Shown here piece by piece: positions 10,863-20,810 of a stretch of DNA of 64,000 bases. The DNA lies in contig NZ_CDDA01000015.1 in the NCBI RefSeq assembly GCF_000819745.1, positions 547,653 through 611,652 on the forward strand. Direction: 5' to 3'. The notes below the pieces were generated by a model. That model did not search any database and was not told the origin of the DNA. It was given only the letters and a program-made list of their open reading frames with translations. Each line of letters begins with the position of its first letter. Position 1 is the first letter of the stretch. Origin of the DNA: Aeromonas bestiarum. GTDB lineage: Bacteria > Pseudomonadota > Gammaproteobacteria > Enterobacterales > Aeromonadaceae. The translations under genes and the position numbers were made by a program.

Positions 10863-11753
10863 CTAGACACTTTGTTGCTGAAAAATAAACTGCCTTTCAA
10901 ACTCTACCGGCGACAGCCCATCATTGGAACCATGACGTCTGATTGGGTTGTAAAACATCTCGATATAATCAAACACATCGCTGCGGGCTTCGTCTCTTGT
11001 CGCGTAAATCCTGCGCTTGATCCGCTCCCGTTTGAGCAACTGAAAGAAGCTCTCGGCGACCGCGTTGTCGTGACAGTTACCCCGTCGGCTCATGCTGCAA
11101 CTCAGGTTGTGGGCCTTCAGAAAGTCCTGCCATTCACCACCGGTAAACTGGCTGCCCTGATCCGAATGCACCAGTACCGGCTGCTTGGGCTTGCGCCGCC
11201 AGACGGCCATCAATAACGCATCCACCGCCAAGTCTGCCGTCATGCGTGACTTCATCGCCCAGCCGACGATCTGGCGAGAGAACAGGTCGAGCACCACCGC
11301 CAGGTACAGCCACCCTTCTTGAGTGCGAATGTAGGTAATGTCAGTCACCCAGGAGATGTTGGGGGCTGGCACCTTAAACTGACGTGCCAGCGTGTTTGGG
11401 GCAGCTTGCGTGCTCTTGCCTCCATAATGCCCCTTGCGGCGTTGATAGCCCGTTTGCGAACGCAGTCCCTCCCGCTTCATTAGTTTGGCCACACGGTGCT
11501 TGCCGCAGGCTTCCCCTGCGTCACGAAGGTCGCGATGGATCTTGCGATAACCGTAGACAGCACCACTTTCCAGCCAGGATTGCTTGACCAATCCGGTCAG
11601 TCGTTCTTCCTCCTGCTGTCGTGGCGATGCGGGCTGTTTCAACCACGCGTAGAAGCCAATTCGGTGAACCCCAGGGTCTGGCACAGGGTAACGACACTGT
11701 ACCGGTCGAGTCGGGAGGTTATGAACGCGTACCTTTCCTTGACTCGCTGGCAA
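10863..11753 (-). pseudogene. IS3-family transposase OrfB, 1-nt frameshift near start
   Basis: The body is a complete rve integrase with the DDE residues in WVTDITYI, VHSDQGSQFT and NAVAESFFQLLKRE. The expected start of OrfB (YAFITSRLDRYSVVTLCQTLG) is in the -1 frame relative to orfA, as usual for IS3. The rest (GVHRIGFYAWLKQ onward) is in the +1 frame. One G appears lost from a G-run at that junction. A programmed -1 fusion would therefore terminate early, and this copy is probably immobile unless complemented. Confidence 0.7.
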
Positions 11754-12012
11754 AGTACGCGGCGGCCTCCTTTAGAATATTGCGCTCCTCGGTGACCTGG
11801 CGCAGTTCGGCTTTCAGGCGGCGGATCTCGGCTTGCAAGGCAGACTCTTCGAACTGCTGGTCAGCGGGCTTAGCGTACTGCCTGAGCCAGGCATACAGAC
11901 TGTGGCTGGATACCCTAAGGGCGCGTGCAACGTCAGCCACCGGCCGTCCGCGCTCGGTGATTTGTTTAACGGCTTCGATTTTGAATGTTTCTGGATAACG
12001 CTGACGGGTCAT
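11719..12012 (-). CDS. IS3-family transposase OrfA (HTH protein)
   Basis: A 97-residue HTH_Tnp_1 protein (RYPETFKIEAVKQITERGRPVADVA, then VSSHSLYAWLRQY) followed by a leucine-rich coiled coil that mediates OrfA/OrfAB multimers. In IS3 elements, ribosomes slip -1 near the end of orfA to make the full OrfAB transposase. Here that -1 frame is broken downstream, so OrfA is probably the only intact product. Confidence 0.85.
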   Translation of the reverse strand: MTRQRYPETFKIEAVKQITERGRPVADVARALRVSSHSLYAWLRQYAKPADQQFEESALQAEIRRLKAELRQVTEERNILKEAAAYFASESRKGTRS

Positions 12013-12272
12013 AACACCTCCAATAGTTGCCTCATTTTAAGGCTGTGAGGTGTCTAGGGAACTGGGGGCGATTCAGTCAAGAGTGGAGAACAACTCGTGC
12101 AACTCACGTATGAGACAATTTAGCCACCGACAGGTGGCAAAAACTAGCATCCCCCTTCGACTGGAGGCTCACAATTCGCTATCGTATGAACAACTTACAA
12201 GGCATTTCCGGCTTGAATCAAATAATGCCTCTATTTGAATTCCTAATCTGATAATTGGAGCGACACCTAATT

Positions 12273-15200
12273 ATGGACCCGAAAAGTACGGTAGAGACTG
12301 CGATTACTGCGCCAGCAAGTCACGTTCCCCCTTTTGTTCCAGTTCAAACGGTTTTGCAGTTACTACCATTTAGTGATCTGCGCTGGGAGAACTTTGAGAA
12401 ACTGTGCTATCGATTAGCTGGCAAGGATGCAGATGTGGAATACCATAGTTTGTATGGCAGAACTGGACAAGCACAGCAGGGTATAGACATCTTTGCTAGA
12501 AAACGCAACAGTAAATACAATGCTTGGCAAGCGAAGTGCTACAAGAATTATTCTAAAAATGATTTACAAAAAGCTTGCTCGACTTTTCTATCCGGGGCTT
12601 GGGTGCGTAAGACTGAGGAATTTATCATTGCTGTACAATGCCCAGTGGATGATGTCAACTTACAGAATGCAATCGAAGAGCAGGCAGATAAATTCCGTGC
12701 CCAAGGTATAATTTTGAAAGTTCTTGGCGGGCATGATTTATGTACAGCTTTACGCAGTCATCCTGACATCGTATTGGAATTTTTTGGGCGAGAATGCGCT
12801 AAGAAATTTTTTGGGGATACGGTGAATGCAGACCTTCTCCTTAAGTTGGATGGAACTGAAATCCAAAAGGTTAGAGTGCAATTGCAACGAGTTTATCAAG
12901 CTGGATTCGAACTTCTTGATAAGATTCCCGTCAATGCGCCAACGCCATTCTCTAATCAGCCCAATGCTCCCATCTCCCTGCTGGAACGGTTCTCCACACC
13001 AGACGTTTTGCTGAAAGAAAATGTATTAAATCACTTGGCAAAAACACAGGATCGTGAACTGACGGCACCTACGCATGACCTCCAACTGGCAGACACATCT
13101 TCACAATTGAATACTAAGGAAGAAGGTCGCAAAACTGAACAATACCGACGTACCCCAATCTTAAGCTGGCTAGCAGAATCTGATCAGATCGCGGTGATTG
13201 GTCATGCGGGAACAGGCAAAAGCACGGTGTTGAGATGTCTGGCACTTGATCTACTCGGTCAACAGCAGCGGTTTACTGACGTAGCCAAGAAATGGGGACG
13301 TCACTTACCTTTATTCATCTCATTTGCGAAATGGGTGCGGCTCACTGAAGCCAATGTAGAAGCAGTAGGTATTAAAGAATTAATTCGGGCTACATGGCAG
13401 CAGCAGTTAACTGCAGACTTAGTTACATTGATAGATAAGGCTATCGATGAGTCACGGGTGGTACTTTTTGTTGATGGTCTTGACGAGTGGGCTAATGAGC
13501 AGGCGGCGCGCACTACTTTGCAAGCATTGTTGACTATAGTATCTGCACATAGCATACCTGTTGTTGTTAGCGCTCGACCCGGTGGGCTTTCGAAAATAGG
13601 AGGAATTCCTGATTTCTGGGCAGTAGGGCTGTTAGCACCGTTATCAAAGTTGCAGCAAAGAGAAATTGCAACTATTTGGTTTTCACGAAATGTTGTCCTA
13701 AATAATGGTTATTCCCCTAATGAGGAGTCAGTGCTCTGGCAGACAAACCGATTCTTTAAGGAGTTACATAAAGGACGGGGATTGTCAACATTAGCAGAAA
13801 CGCCTCTTCTATTGCTAGGGTTGATTGCACTCGCTGTGCGTCAGATTGTTTTACCCATAAACAAAGTACAAGCGCTGAGTCAGTTAACAGAACTTTTGTT
13901 AGAACTTCATCCATATAGCCGAGCAACAGCGGCCGGTGATGTAGTGCCGCGTTTCTCTTCAGCTGCTTCAATTGACGTACGCCGTGAAGCGCTTGCCGCG
14001 CTTGCTTTCGAAATCCGCTCGAAGGGCGGTGATGCCGGGTATCCCATCCAATTAGCCCGACATTGTATAAAAGCATTTCTCACTGATCCAGAAGGGTTCT
14101 GTTATTCGCCCCGAGAAGCATTACAAGTTGCTAATGAAATACTCTCAGTGAATTCTGAGACGATGGGACTGCTTGTCGAAAAAGGACGTGAAGAGGTGGG
14201 GTTCGTGCATGCCAGTTTGGAAGAATATTTGGCATCCGTTCATATTCATGGCTGGCCGATAGAACGTATTTTAGAATTTGTGCGGGCAAACGCGAGTAAC
14301 TTCCGTTGGAGAAGCGTGTTCGGAGATTTGATCGCTAGAAATAATAGAAGGTCTGAGGCTGAGCAAATTGTTAGGGTTATCGACGAACCAGAGCATGATG
14401 CCATTGGGGCATTGCAGCGACGTCTACTTCTCGCTGATGTAGTGTTTGGTGGTGCAGAAATAAATAAACCAACGGCCCTTAAGCTTGCTGATCGCAGTTT
14501 AGAAATAATCGAGGGTGCTGGCTGGATAAGTGAGCGAAGTGCACACCTAGCCGCTAGCCTAGAAGGGGTTTATAACCCAACTCTTAGAGAAAAAACATCC
14601 ACAACAATCATCCGCTGGGGAATTAGAAGCGAAGAATACTTACATGAATTTTATCAAGCACTATCGAATTGGTCACGTTCAGAAAACTTGCTCAATATAT
14701 TAAAGCATGGAGTGAAAGACGATAATGTCCAAAATGCTCGAGCAGCAGTTAAAACCCTCGCCACAGTCTACAAAGAAAATTCCGAGGTTGAACGGTGGCT
14801 AATATCATTGCTCCGCGGTGATACAAACTTGCCTGTTGTGGGGATAGTTTTAGAGGCTCTAACAATCGGTTGGCCGAATAATCCTGCTTTAATTGACTTA
14901 CTTGATAGTGCGTCAGTTGCGAAAGATAAATCTATTCGATTAAGCGCTATTTGGTGTAAAGTGCAGCTAACTCTTCATTCGGACGTAGATCTGGAGGATT
15001 TGCTCAGTTTTGTGGCCTGGCAAAATGGAATTGACTATCACCATATGGGGTTAGCCGGGCAGTGTTTGATACAGGGATGGAGGAATAACCATGAAATTAT
15101 CAAGATATGTATTAATACGTTAAATGGATCTATTAGCCATCGCAATGATATTGATAGAGATGTGGCATATAAATATCTAATCAATAGTGATGTACATAAT

Positions 15201-17177
15201 CCTTCAGTGTGTGGTTGGATTCTACACGAGCTTAAATCAGAACGTCCATTTATTACGATGCTAAGAGGAGATTGGGAGTGGATTTTGAGATTCTCTGACG
15301 GGAACCAAGAAATTCGCGAACAACTTATTCTCACTGCGATATCTACGAAGATGGAACATCAAGAGTATGTCATGCGACCTATCTTCAATAAGATTGAAGA
15401 TTCCCGGATCAGACAACATCTAATCGATAAGGTTAAAAACGCTAAAGGCTTTTCTATTTTTTGGAGCTTGGCCCCCTTGTTAGAAGGATGGGCGGCTAAC
15501 CATCCTGACGTTAGCGATTTAATCCAAGAGGTTCTAAACTGGCCAGATGAACGAAAGCAGCATGTAGTTAGCTTGTACCCTAAAATGCTAGATCGCGAAG
15601 CATGCATTCAGGAACTGCTAAGAATCACAAAAGAGAATGAAAACGTTAGAGCCGATTTATTATTATCTGCTTTCAGCCAGTTAGATATCAGGAGCGATAA
15701 AGATATTGTTGAATTTTTGGTTGCCACACTTTTAAATAGACCAGAAACTGTATTTTCGGCTTCCAATGGCTTGATTGCATTATGTCCGGATGAACCTAGT
15801 GTAAAGAAATTTGCCTTGTCGAAACTTGAAGGGCGTAATCCTCCACTTGCCCTACTAGCCACTGTGTATCATGATGAACCAAATATCCAAAGAAAAATTT
15901 CTGAACAAGTCGGCTCGCTCACGATAACTATGCGACAGCAGATCATCGATGCTGCATCGAATGAGTTTGATCGTAATGATACAGCCAAAGAAATACTTGG
16001 AAAATATGACATGGAAGTAGATGGTCAACTAAAAATTCAGGGAGCTATAAAAAATTATCAGGCGTCGTATCCCAATGATACTAACCGTCAAGAAGTAATA
16101 AATCGATTACTTTCAGACGCAATCGCAGTAGGATATGACCACGATGAGCGCCGTGCGGCAGCTTTTGCCGGGTTGATCACATATGGTGCTACAGAACAAT
16201 TTGCGAAACTTAAATGGAATAATCAGCCTTTAGATATTTCTTTCGGTTACTATAGCCGCGAGTCTCAAGCTCTACTTAGGTTGATAGCTGAACACTGGGA
16301 GGATCTTGATAAAAGCTTTGATCAAAAAACACTCTCTCGATTAAGATATCATTCTTCTGAGTCTCATTTTTGGACACTTATATCTCCATACGTTTCTAGT
16401 AGCCCTGCTCTACGGCAGAAATTTATCGAACATTGTATAAGCTCCACGAAATGCCTTGAGCTCCAAGAATTACAGGCACTTTCCAAAGAACTTCCCAAAA
16501 GTGATTTGCTCTTGCAACACTGTTTGTTATGTATAAATAATATTAAAGATCTAAACTCCAATGCAACATGGCCAAGCTATCAGAGATATTTTGAAGCATC
16601 TTATATTTTACGAGATCAATTTGGTGGAAACTCAGATCTGTTAGGTCAACTGCTGAAGGTGCTACAAGATTCTAATTTTCAACATGGCATTTCTGCAATG
16701 GCGATTTATGATCCCAATAATTCTAGTTTGGATAGTTTTGCTAAACAAATCTTAATCGAAGAAGATACATTAGAAAATTATGCACCATCCATCATTCTTG
16801 CTGTATCTCGTTTTGAAAGCAAGCAGCTTAAAACTATAGTTAAAAGAATGATCAATCGCCCTAATCATTCTTTGTGGGATTTTCAAGATAGGATTAACTA
16901 TGCTATCAAATCCAGGATCGGGAGCGACGAAGAGTTTGCTTCACTGATTGGATCTTGGTTGGCATCGAACCCGACGGAAAATGAGATTTCGAGTTTCTCC
17001 AGATATTTAGCTTCTACAGGGAAACTTGACGAGGAAATACAAAATCTCTGCCAGCATCTACTTAATAAAATAATTGTCACATCTGGTATTCCAGCTCATG
17101 GCTATGATGCGATATCTGACCTCATAAGACCGGTGGCTCACTCTTTACTTGATGTACTAGCAAATCCAATTCATTAA
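12273..17177 (+). CDS. NACHT STAND NTPase with N-terminal Mrr-like nuclease and HEAT-like C-terminal repeats
   Basis: A giant 1634-residue protein. Residues ~25-175 form an Mrr-type PD-(D/E)xK nuclease: FEKLCYRLAG, then GIDIF with D72 and QAK with Q86 and K88. A NACHT ATPase follows, with Walker A GHAGTGKST (310-318) and Walker B VVLFVDGLDEW (396-406). The remaining ~1000 residues are helical, with recurring GW-x-x-N units (GWPNNPALIDLL, GWRNNHEIIKI, GWAANHPDVSDL) typical of HEAT-like sensor arms. This architecture belongs to Avs/bNACHT anti-phage STAND proteins, where sensing a phage protein triggers oligomerisation and nuclease attack on DNA. The ATG at 12273 follows a GGAG; a TTG lies 18 nt upstream. 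It is AT-rich against the core, a sign of transfer. The phage trigger is unknown. Confidence 0.85.
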   Translation: MDPKSTVETAITAPASHVPPFVPVQTVLQLLPFSDLRWENFEKLCYRLAGKDADVEYHSLYGRTGQAQQGIDIFARKRNSKYNAWQAKCYKNYSKNDLQKACSTFLSGAWVRKTEEFIIAVQCPVDDVNLQNAIEEQADKFRAQGIILKVLGGHDLCTALRSHPDIVLEFFGRECAKKFFGDTVNADLLLKLDGTEIQKVRVQLQRVYQAGFELLDKIPVNAPTPFSNQPNAPISLLERFSTPDVLLKENVLNHLAKTQDRELTAPTHDLQLADTSSQLNTKEEGRKTEQYRRTPILSWLAESDQIAVIGHAGTGKSTVLRCLALDLLGQQQRFTDVAKKWGRHLPLFISFAKWVRLTEANVEAVGIKELIRATWQQQLTADLVTLIDKAIDESRVVLFVDGLDEWANEQAARTTLQALLTIVSAHSIPVVVSARPGGLSKIGGIPDFWAVGLLAPLSKLQQREIATIWFSRNVVLNNGYSPNEESVLWQTNRFFKELHKGRGLSTLAETPLLLLGLIALAVRQIVLPINKVQALSQLTELLLELHPYSRATAAGDVVPRFSSAASIDVRREALAALAFEIRSKGGDAGYPIQLARHCIKAFLTDPEGFCYSPREALQVANEILSVNSETMGLLVEKGREEVGFVHASLEEYLASVHIHGWPIERILEFVRANASNFRWRSVFGDLIARNNRRSEAEQIVRVIDEPEHDAIGALQRRLLLADVVFGGAEINKPTALKLADRSLEIIEGAGWISERSAHLAASLEGVYNPTLREKTSTTIIRWGIRSEEYLHEFYQALSNWSRSENLLNILKHGVKDDNVQNARAAVKTLATVYKENSEVERWLISLLRGDTNLPVVGIVLEALTIGWPNNPALIDLLDSASVAKDKSIRLSAIWCKVQLTLHSDVDLEDLLSFVAWQNGIDYHHMGLAGQCLIQGWRNNHEIIKICINTLNGSISHRNDIDRDVAYKYLINSDVHNPSVCGWILHELKSERPFITMLRGDWEWILRFSDGNQEIREQLILTAISTKMEHQEYVMRPIFNKIEDSRIRQHLIDKVKNAKGFSIFWSLAPLLEGWAANHPDVSDLIQEVLNWPDERKQHVVSLYPKMLDREACIQELLRITKENENVRADLLLSAFSQLDIRSDKDIVEFLVATLLNRPETVFSASNGLIALCPDEPSVKKFALSKLEGRNPPLALLATVYHDEPNIQRKISEQVGSLTITMRQQIIDAASNEFDRNDTAKEILGKYDMEVDGQLKIQGAIKNYQASYPNDTNRQEVINRLLSDAIAVGYDHDERRAAAFAGLITYGATEQFAKLKWNNQPLDISFGYYSRESQALLRLIAEHWEDLDKSFDQKTLSRLRYHSSESHFWTLISPYVSSSPALRQKFIEHCISSTKCLELQELQALSKELPKSDLLLQHCLLCINNIKDLNSNATWPSYQRYFEASYILRDQFGGNSDLLGQLLKVLQDSNFQHGISAMAIYDPNNSSLDSFAKQILIEEDTLENYAPSIILAVSRFESKQLKTIVKRMINRPNHSLWDFQDRINYAIKSRIGSDEEFASLIGSWLASNPTENEISSFSRYLASTGKLDEEIQNLCQHLLNKIIVTSGIPAHGYDAISDLIRPVAHSLLDVLANPIH

Positions 17178-17213
17178 TTATAGGTCATAAAAAGTATTGT
17201 ATCCAGCACAACG

Positions 17214-17235
17214 GGCCCCTCAGTAAAGAGGGGCC
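17214..17235 (+). terminator. hairpin after the NACHT gene
   Basis: An 8-bp perfect stem (GGCCCCTC with loop AGTAAA) starts 36 bp after the NACHT stop. It has no T-run after it, so it may be a weak terminator or an mRNA 3' stabiliser. Confidence 0.45.
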
Positions 17236-17268
17236 GCTTGTAACCAAAACATTAGTTATATACATCCC

Positions 17269-17574
17269 GAAGCAATAAGTATCATATCATTTCAATATGA
17301 CGACCTAGTAATTCGTTTCAAACGAACTAGATTAGAAGACACCCTTGTTCTCATGTATAAAGGAGCGTTAAAAACAGAGAAACGACTAACTGGCAAGGCC
17401 TTGGTAATGGCTCAGGTCGCAATAGCGCGAGCTATTTATCGTTGCCAGCAAGACTTTGACAATATGCATCTTGGTCTAACTCGTAAAATAAACCACACAC
17501 TTAAGACCCAAGAATCCGCCAAAAAATATGATCCTGAAGCAGAGATGGGCCGTCTTCTATCGGGCATCGGTTAA
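17269..17574 (+). pseudogene. second copy of the 116-residue unknown gene, start lost
   Basis: The frame from GAA at 17269 reads EAISIISFQYDDLVIRFKR and then follows the 9409-9759 protein to its end (CQQDFDN, HLGLTRKINHTLKTQ, LLSGIG). There is one single-residue deletion and otherwise no frame break. Upstream the frame meets TAA at 17224 and has no ATG, GTG or TTG before homology begins; the first ATG (17353) would remove the N-terminal third. Either it is a 5'-truncated copy or it makes only the 73-residue C-terminal part. Confidence 0.6.
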
Positions 17575-17892
17575 TCAGGGTTTTTAAAGGCCATTATTTT
17601 CTGACTATCAATAAACCCCATAAGATAAAAATAAGCCCCTGCCTTTGGATATTTTTGTCAGCAAAACGGTTCCGAGTGTAGTAGCTAGGACTGGGGAAGA
17701 CATAACTTGCTTGCTGATTTTGGCAAAAATAATGTTTATGAGCCTTAGCAGTAATCCGAGATTTAGAAGTTCCCATAGTAGAGTGAGATCATGGGTACTA
17801 ATATTTGTTCAGCGCTCCCATTTCTGACAGAATCACCAGCTCCAGATAGTCGCTATTCACGGCAAGTACCGGAGAAACAAGGAGTAACCATC
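17575..17892. other. AT-rich gene-free stretch before the HigA-like gene
   Basis: About 318 bp with no supportable gene. A HigB-type toxin gene would be expected directly upstream of higA, but no matching reading frame is visible. The promoter of the antitoxin gene probably lies here. Confidence 0.45.
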
Positions 17893-18309
17893 ATGTTAGA
17901 TCCTGCCCTGCTTCAGATTAGAGAAGCATTAGCTCAAGTGCCTTACATCGCCCACATCAATAATCAGGACGATTATGAGCGAGCTCTTGAGCTGATGGAC
18001 GAGCTGATCGATGACTATGAAACCAATAAGCAATTAACTCAGTTGCTTGCAACCAGTATCGAGCGCTGGGAAGACCGGGCTGAGGAGTTCGCCGACTTCA
18101 ACAAGGCTTTAGCAGGCGTGGAGCCGGGCATTGCTGTCTTGAAGACTTTGATGATCCAGCACCAACTGGGCGTGGCTGACCTGCCTGAGCTGGGCTCCAA
18201 GTCCAATGTGAGCAAACTGCTCAATACTGCCGAGGGGAAAAAACTGACCCGCCAACATATCGAGGCGCTAAGCAAGCGCTTTGCAGTGTCACCGGCACTA
18301 TTCTTTTGA
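17893..18309 (+). CDS. higA: HigA-family antitoxin, HTH domain (orphan)
   Basis: A 138-residue protein strongly resembling the HigA/YgjM antitoxin. It has YERALELMDELIDDYE near the start, WEDRAEEFADFNKA, GIAVLKTLMIQHQLGVADLPELGSKS and a C-terminal LTRQHIEALSKRFAVSPALFF. The HTH recognises the operator in intact higBA operons. The start at 17893 is supported by AAGGAG seven bases upstream; the longer frame from 17791 is not needed. The toxin partner is missing on both sides (an IS lies 30 bp downstream), so this is probably a solitary antitoxin, perhaps acting against toxins elsewhere or phage-borne ones. Confidence 0.75.
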   Translation: MLDPALLQIREALAQVPYIAHINNQDDYERALELMDELIDDYETNKQLTQLLATSIERWEDRAEEFADFNKALAGVEPGIAVLKTLMIQHQLGVADLPELGSKSNVSKLLNTAEGKKLTRQHIEALSKRFAVSPALFF

Positions 18310-18408
18310 TTTCTAGTGGATTAAATCCGACTCAAGTTAATGTAGTGGTCTAATCAGCCCGGACACCATTTTAGGTGGTACAGTCGCCACCATGACCAGA
18401 GGTGTTCA

Positions 18409-19571
<1,163 letters not shown>

Positions 19572-19579
19572 CCACTACA

Positions 19580-19803
19580 GGCGACGAACGACAATCCGTT
19601 CAAGTCACCCTCATAGGCCGCACTGTGCGCCGGGGCCCCCTGAGCCGGATAACTGCGTTGAACTCACTGAAATGGTCATAGCCCGCCTCGAGCGCCAGCC
19701 AATCGTTGAGCTCATAACCCAAGAACAGACCACTGTCGACAGGCGAATTGTCACAGCTGATGGCCACCTTCGATAAGTGGCGCTCTAAGGACGGTACGAA
19801 CAA
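19580..19803 (-). pseudogene. OmpA-like beta-barrel fragment
   Basis: Read leftward, one frame gives SGLFLGYELNDWLALEAGYDHFSEF, which resembles the second and third strands of OmpA-type porin barrels. After a frameshift a second frame continues plausibly with AAYEGDLNGLSF. The fragment stops at the IS end (19579) and has no start or C-terminal OmpA domain. It is a broken passenger fragment, not a functional gene. Confidence 0.45.
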
Positions 19804-19859
19804 GTCCTAGATGTTAGATCATTAGAGCCTCTTGGTTCCTGGGACGAGTGTCAACGAAA

Positions 19860-20547
19860 TGAGTCAACAACTGACCTTCGCTGATTGCGAGTTCAACGCC
19901 AAACGCCGCCAGATTCGCAAAGAAACTTTCCTATCTCGAATAGAGCAACTACTTCCCTGGCTCAGGATGCTGGCCATCATTGAGCCCATCTATCCCAAGG
20001 CCGGCAATGGCCGTCGCCCCTATCCGCTGGAGACCATGCTGCGCATTCTCTGCTTGCAGCAGTGATACACCCTCAGCGACAGCGCCATGGAGGATGCCCT
20101 CTATGAGATCGCATCCATGCGCCTGTTTGCCCAGCTCTCACTCGACCAACCCATTCCTGGCCGCACATCATCATGAACTTCCTCTATCTGCTTGAGCAGC
20201 AACAGCTGGCCCGCCAGCTGTTCGAGACCATCAACCAGTGGATATCTGAGGCGGGCAGATCCAAGGCACGCTGGTCGATGCCACCATCATTGAGGCTCCC
20301 AGCTCGAGCAAAAATAAATCGGAGCAGCGTGACCCCGAGATACATCAGACCAAGAAGGGCAATCAGTGATATTTCGGCAGGAAGGCCCACATCGGGGTTG
20401 ATGCCAAGAGTGGTCTGACTCACAGCCTGGTCACCACGCCCACCAATGAGCATGACCTGAACCAAGTGGGAAACTTGCTGCGTGGCAAGGAGTAGTTGAT
20501 GTGGCTGATGCCGGTTATCAGGGGCAGAGAAGCGTGAGGAGCTGACC
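19860..20547 (+). pseudogene. IS5-family transposase remnant
   Basis: The N-terminus is intact for 68 residues ([12 protein letters not shown], then [21 protein letters not shown]) and then hits TGA where IS5-type transposases have Trp. Downstream, pieces of the same protein appear in shifting frames: [25 protein letters not shown], a [20 protein letters not shown] segment, an [24 protein letters not shown] segment and DAGYQ. Multiple frameshifts and loss of the 3' end make it dead. It ends about 260 bp upstream of rdrA. Confidence 0.75.
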
Positions 20548-20810
20548 TACTCCAAGGTTATCCTTCCAACACGTAATTGGGACAGAGCCAAACATAATGG
20601 CAAGCGAGGCAACGGTAGCGGGGCTCTTACCGTGGCGGTATACGCGGTAAGATTGGCAGCAAGGACAGTGAACGGTAAGGGCGGCCATGATGAATGCTGT
20701 GCCTCAAAAGACTCCATCACATATAATACTCAACCAATTAGAGGCATCACCAACGTGATGACGAACAACTACAAGCCTGATATTATTAGCTTTTTAAATT
20801 TACTGGTCGA

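Larger units (their letters stand above)
10845..12075 (-). mobile_element. IS3-family insertion sequence (transposase frameshifted)
   Basis: A 1231-bp element bounded by inverted ends TGAATCGCCCC (left, 10845) and its complement ending at 12075, with a further conserved CTAGACAC block inside each end. It encodes OrfA and OrfB on the minus strand. The 3-bp flanks differ (TAT and GTC), so no target duplication remains, pointing to later rearrangement. It truncates the QatD-like remnant on its left and lies 197 bp upstream of the NACHT gene. It is related to, but not identical with, the element at 30317. Confidence 0.85.

Noticed and set aside
10845-12075. Target site duplication at the first IS3 element
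   Set aside because: Flanking trinucleotides TAT and GTC do not match, and shifting the ends by a few bases does not create a repeat.
17791-17892. Longer N-terminus of the HigA-like protein
   Set aside because: The extra 34 residues have no HigA similarity, and AAGGAG precedes the ATG at 17893.
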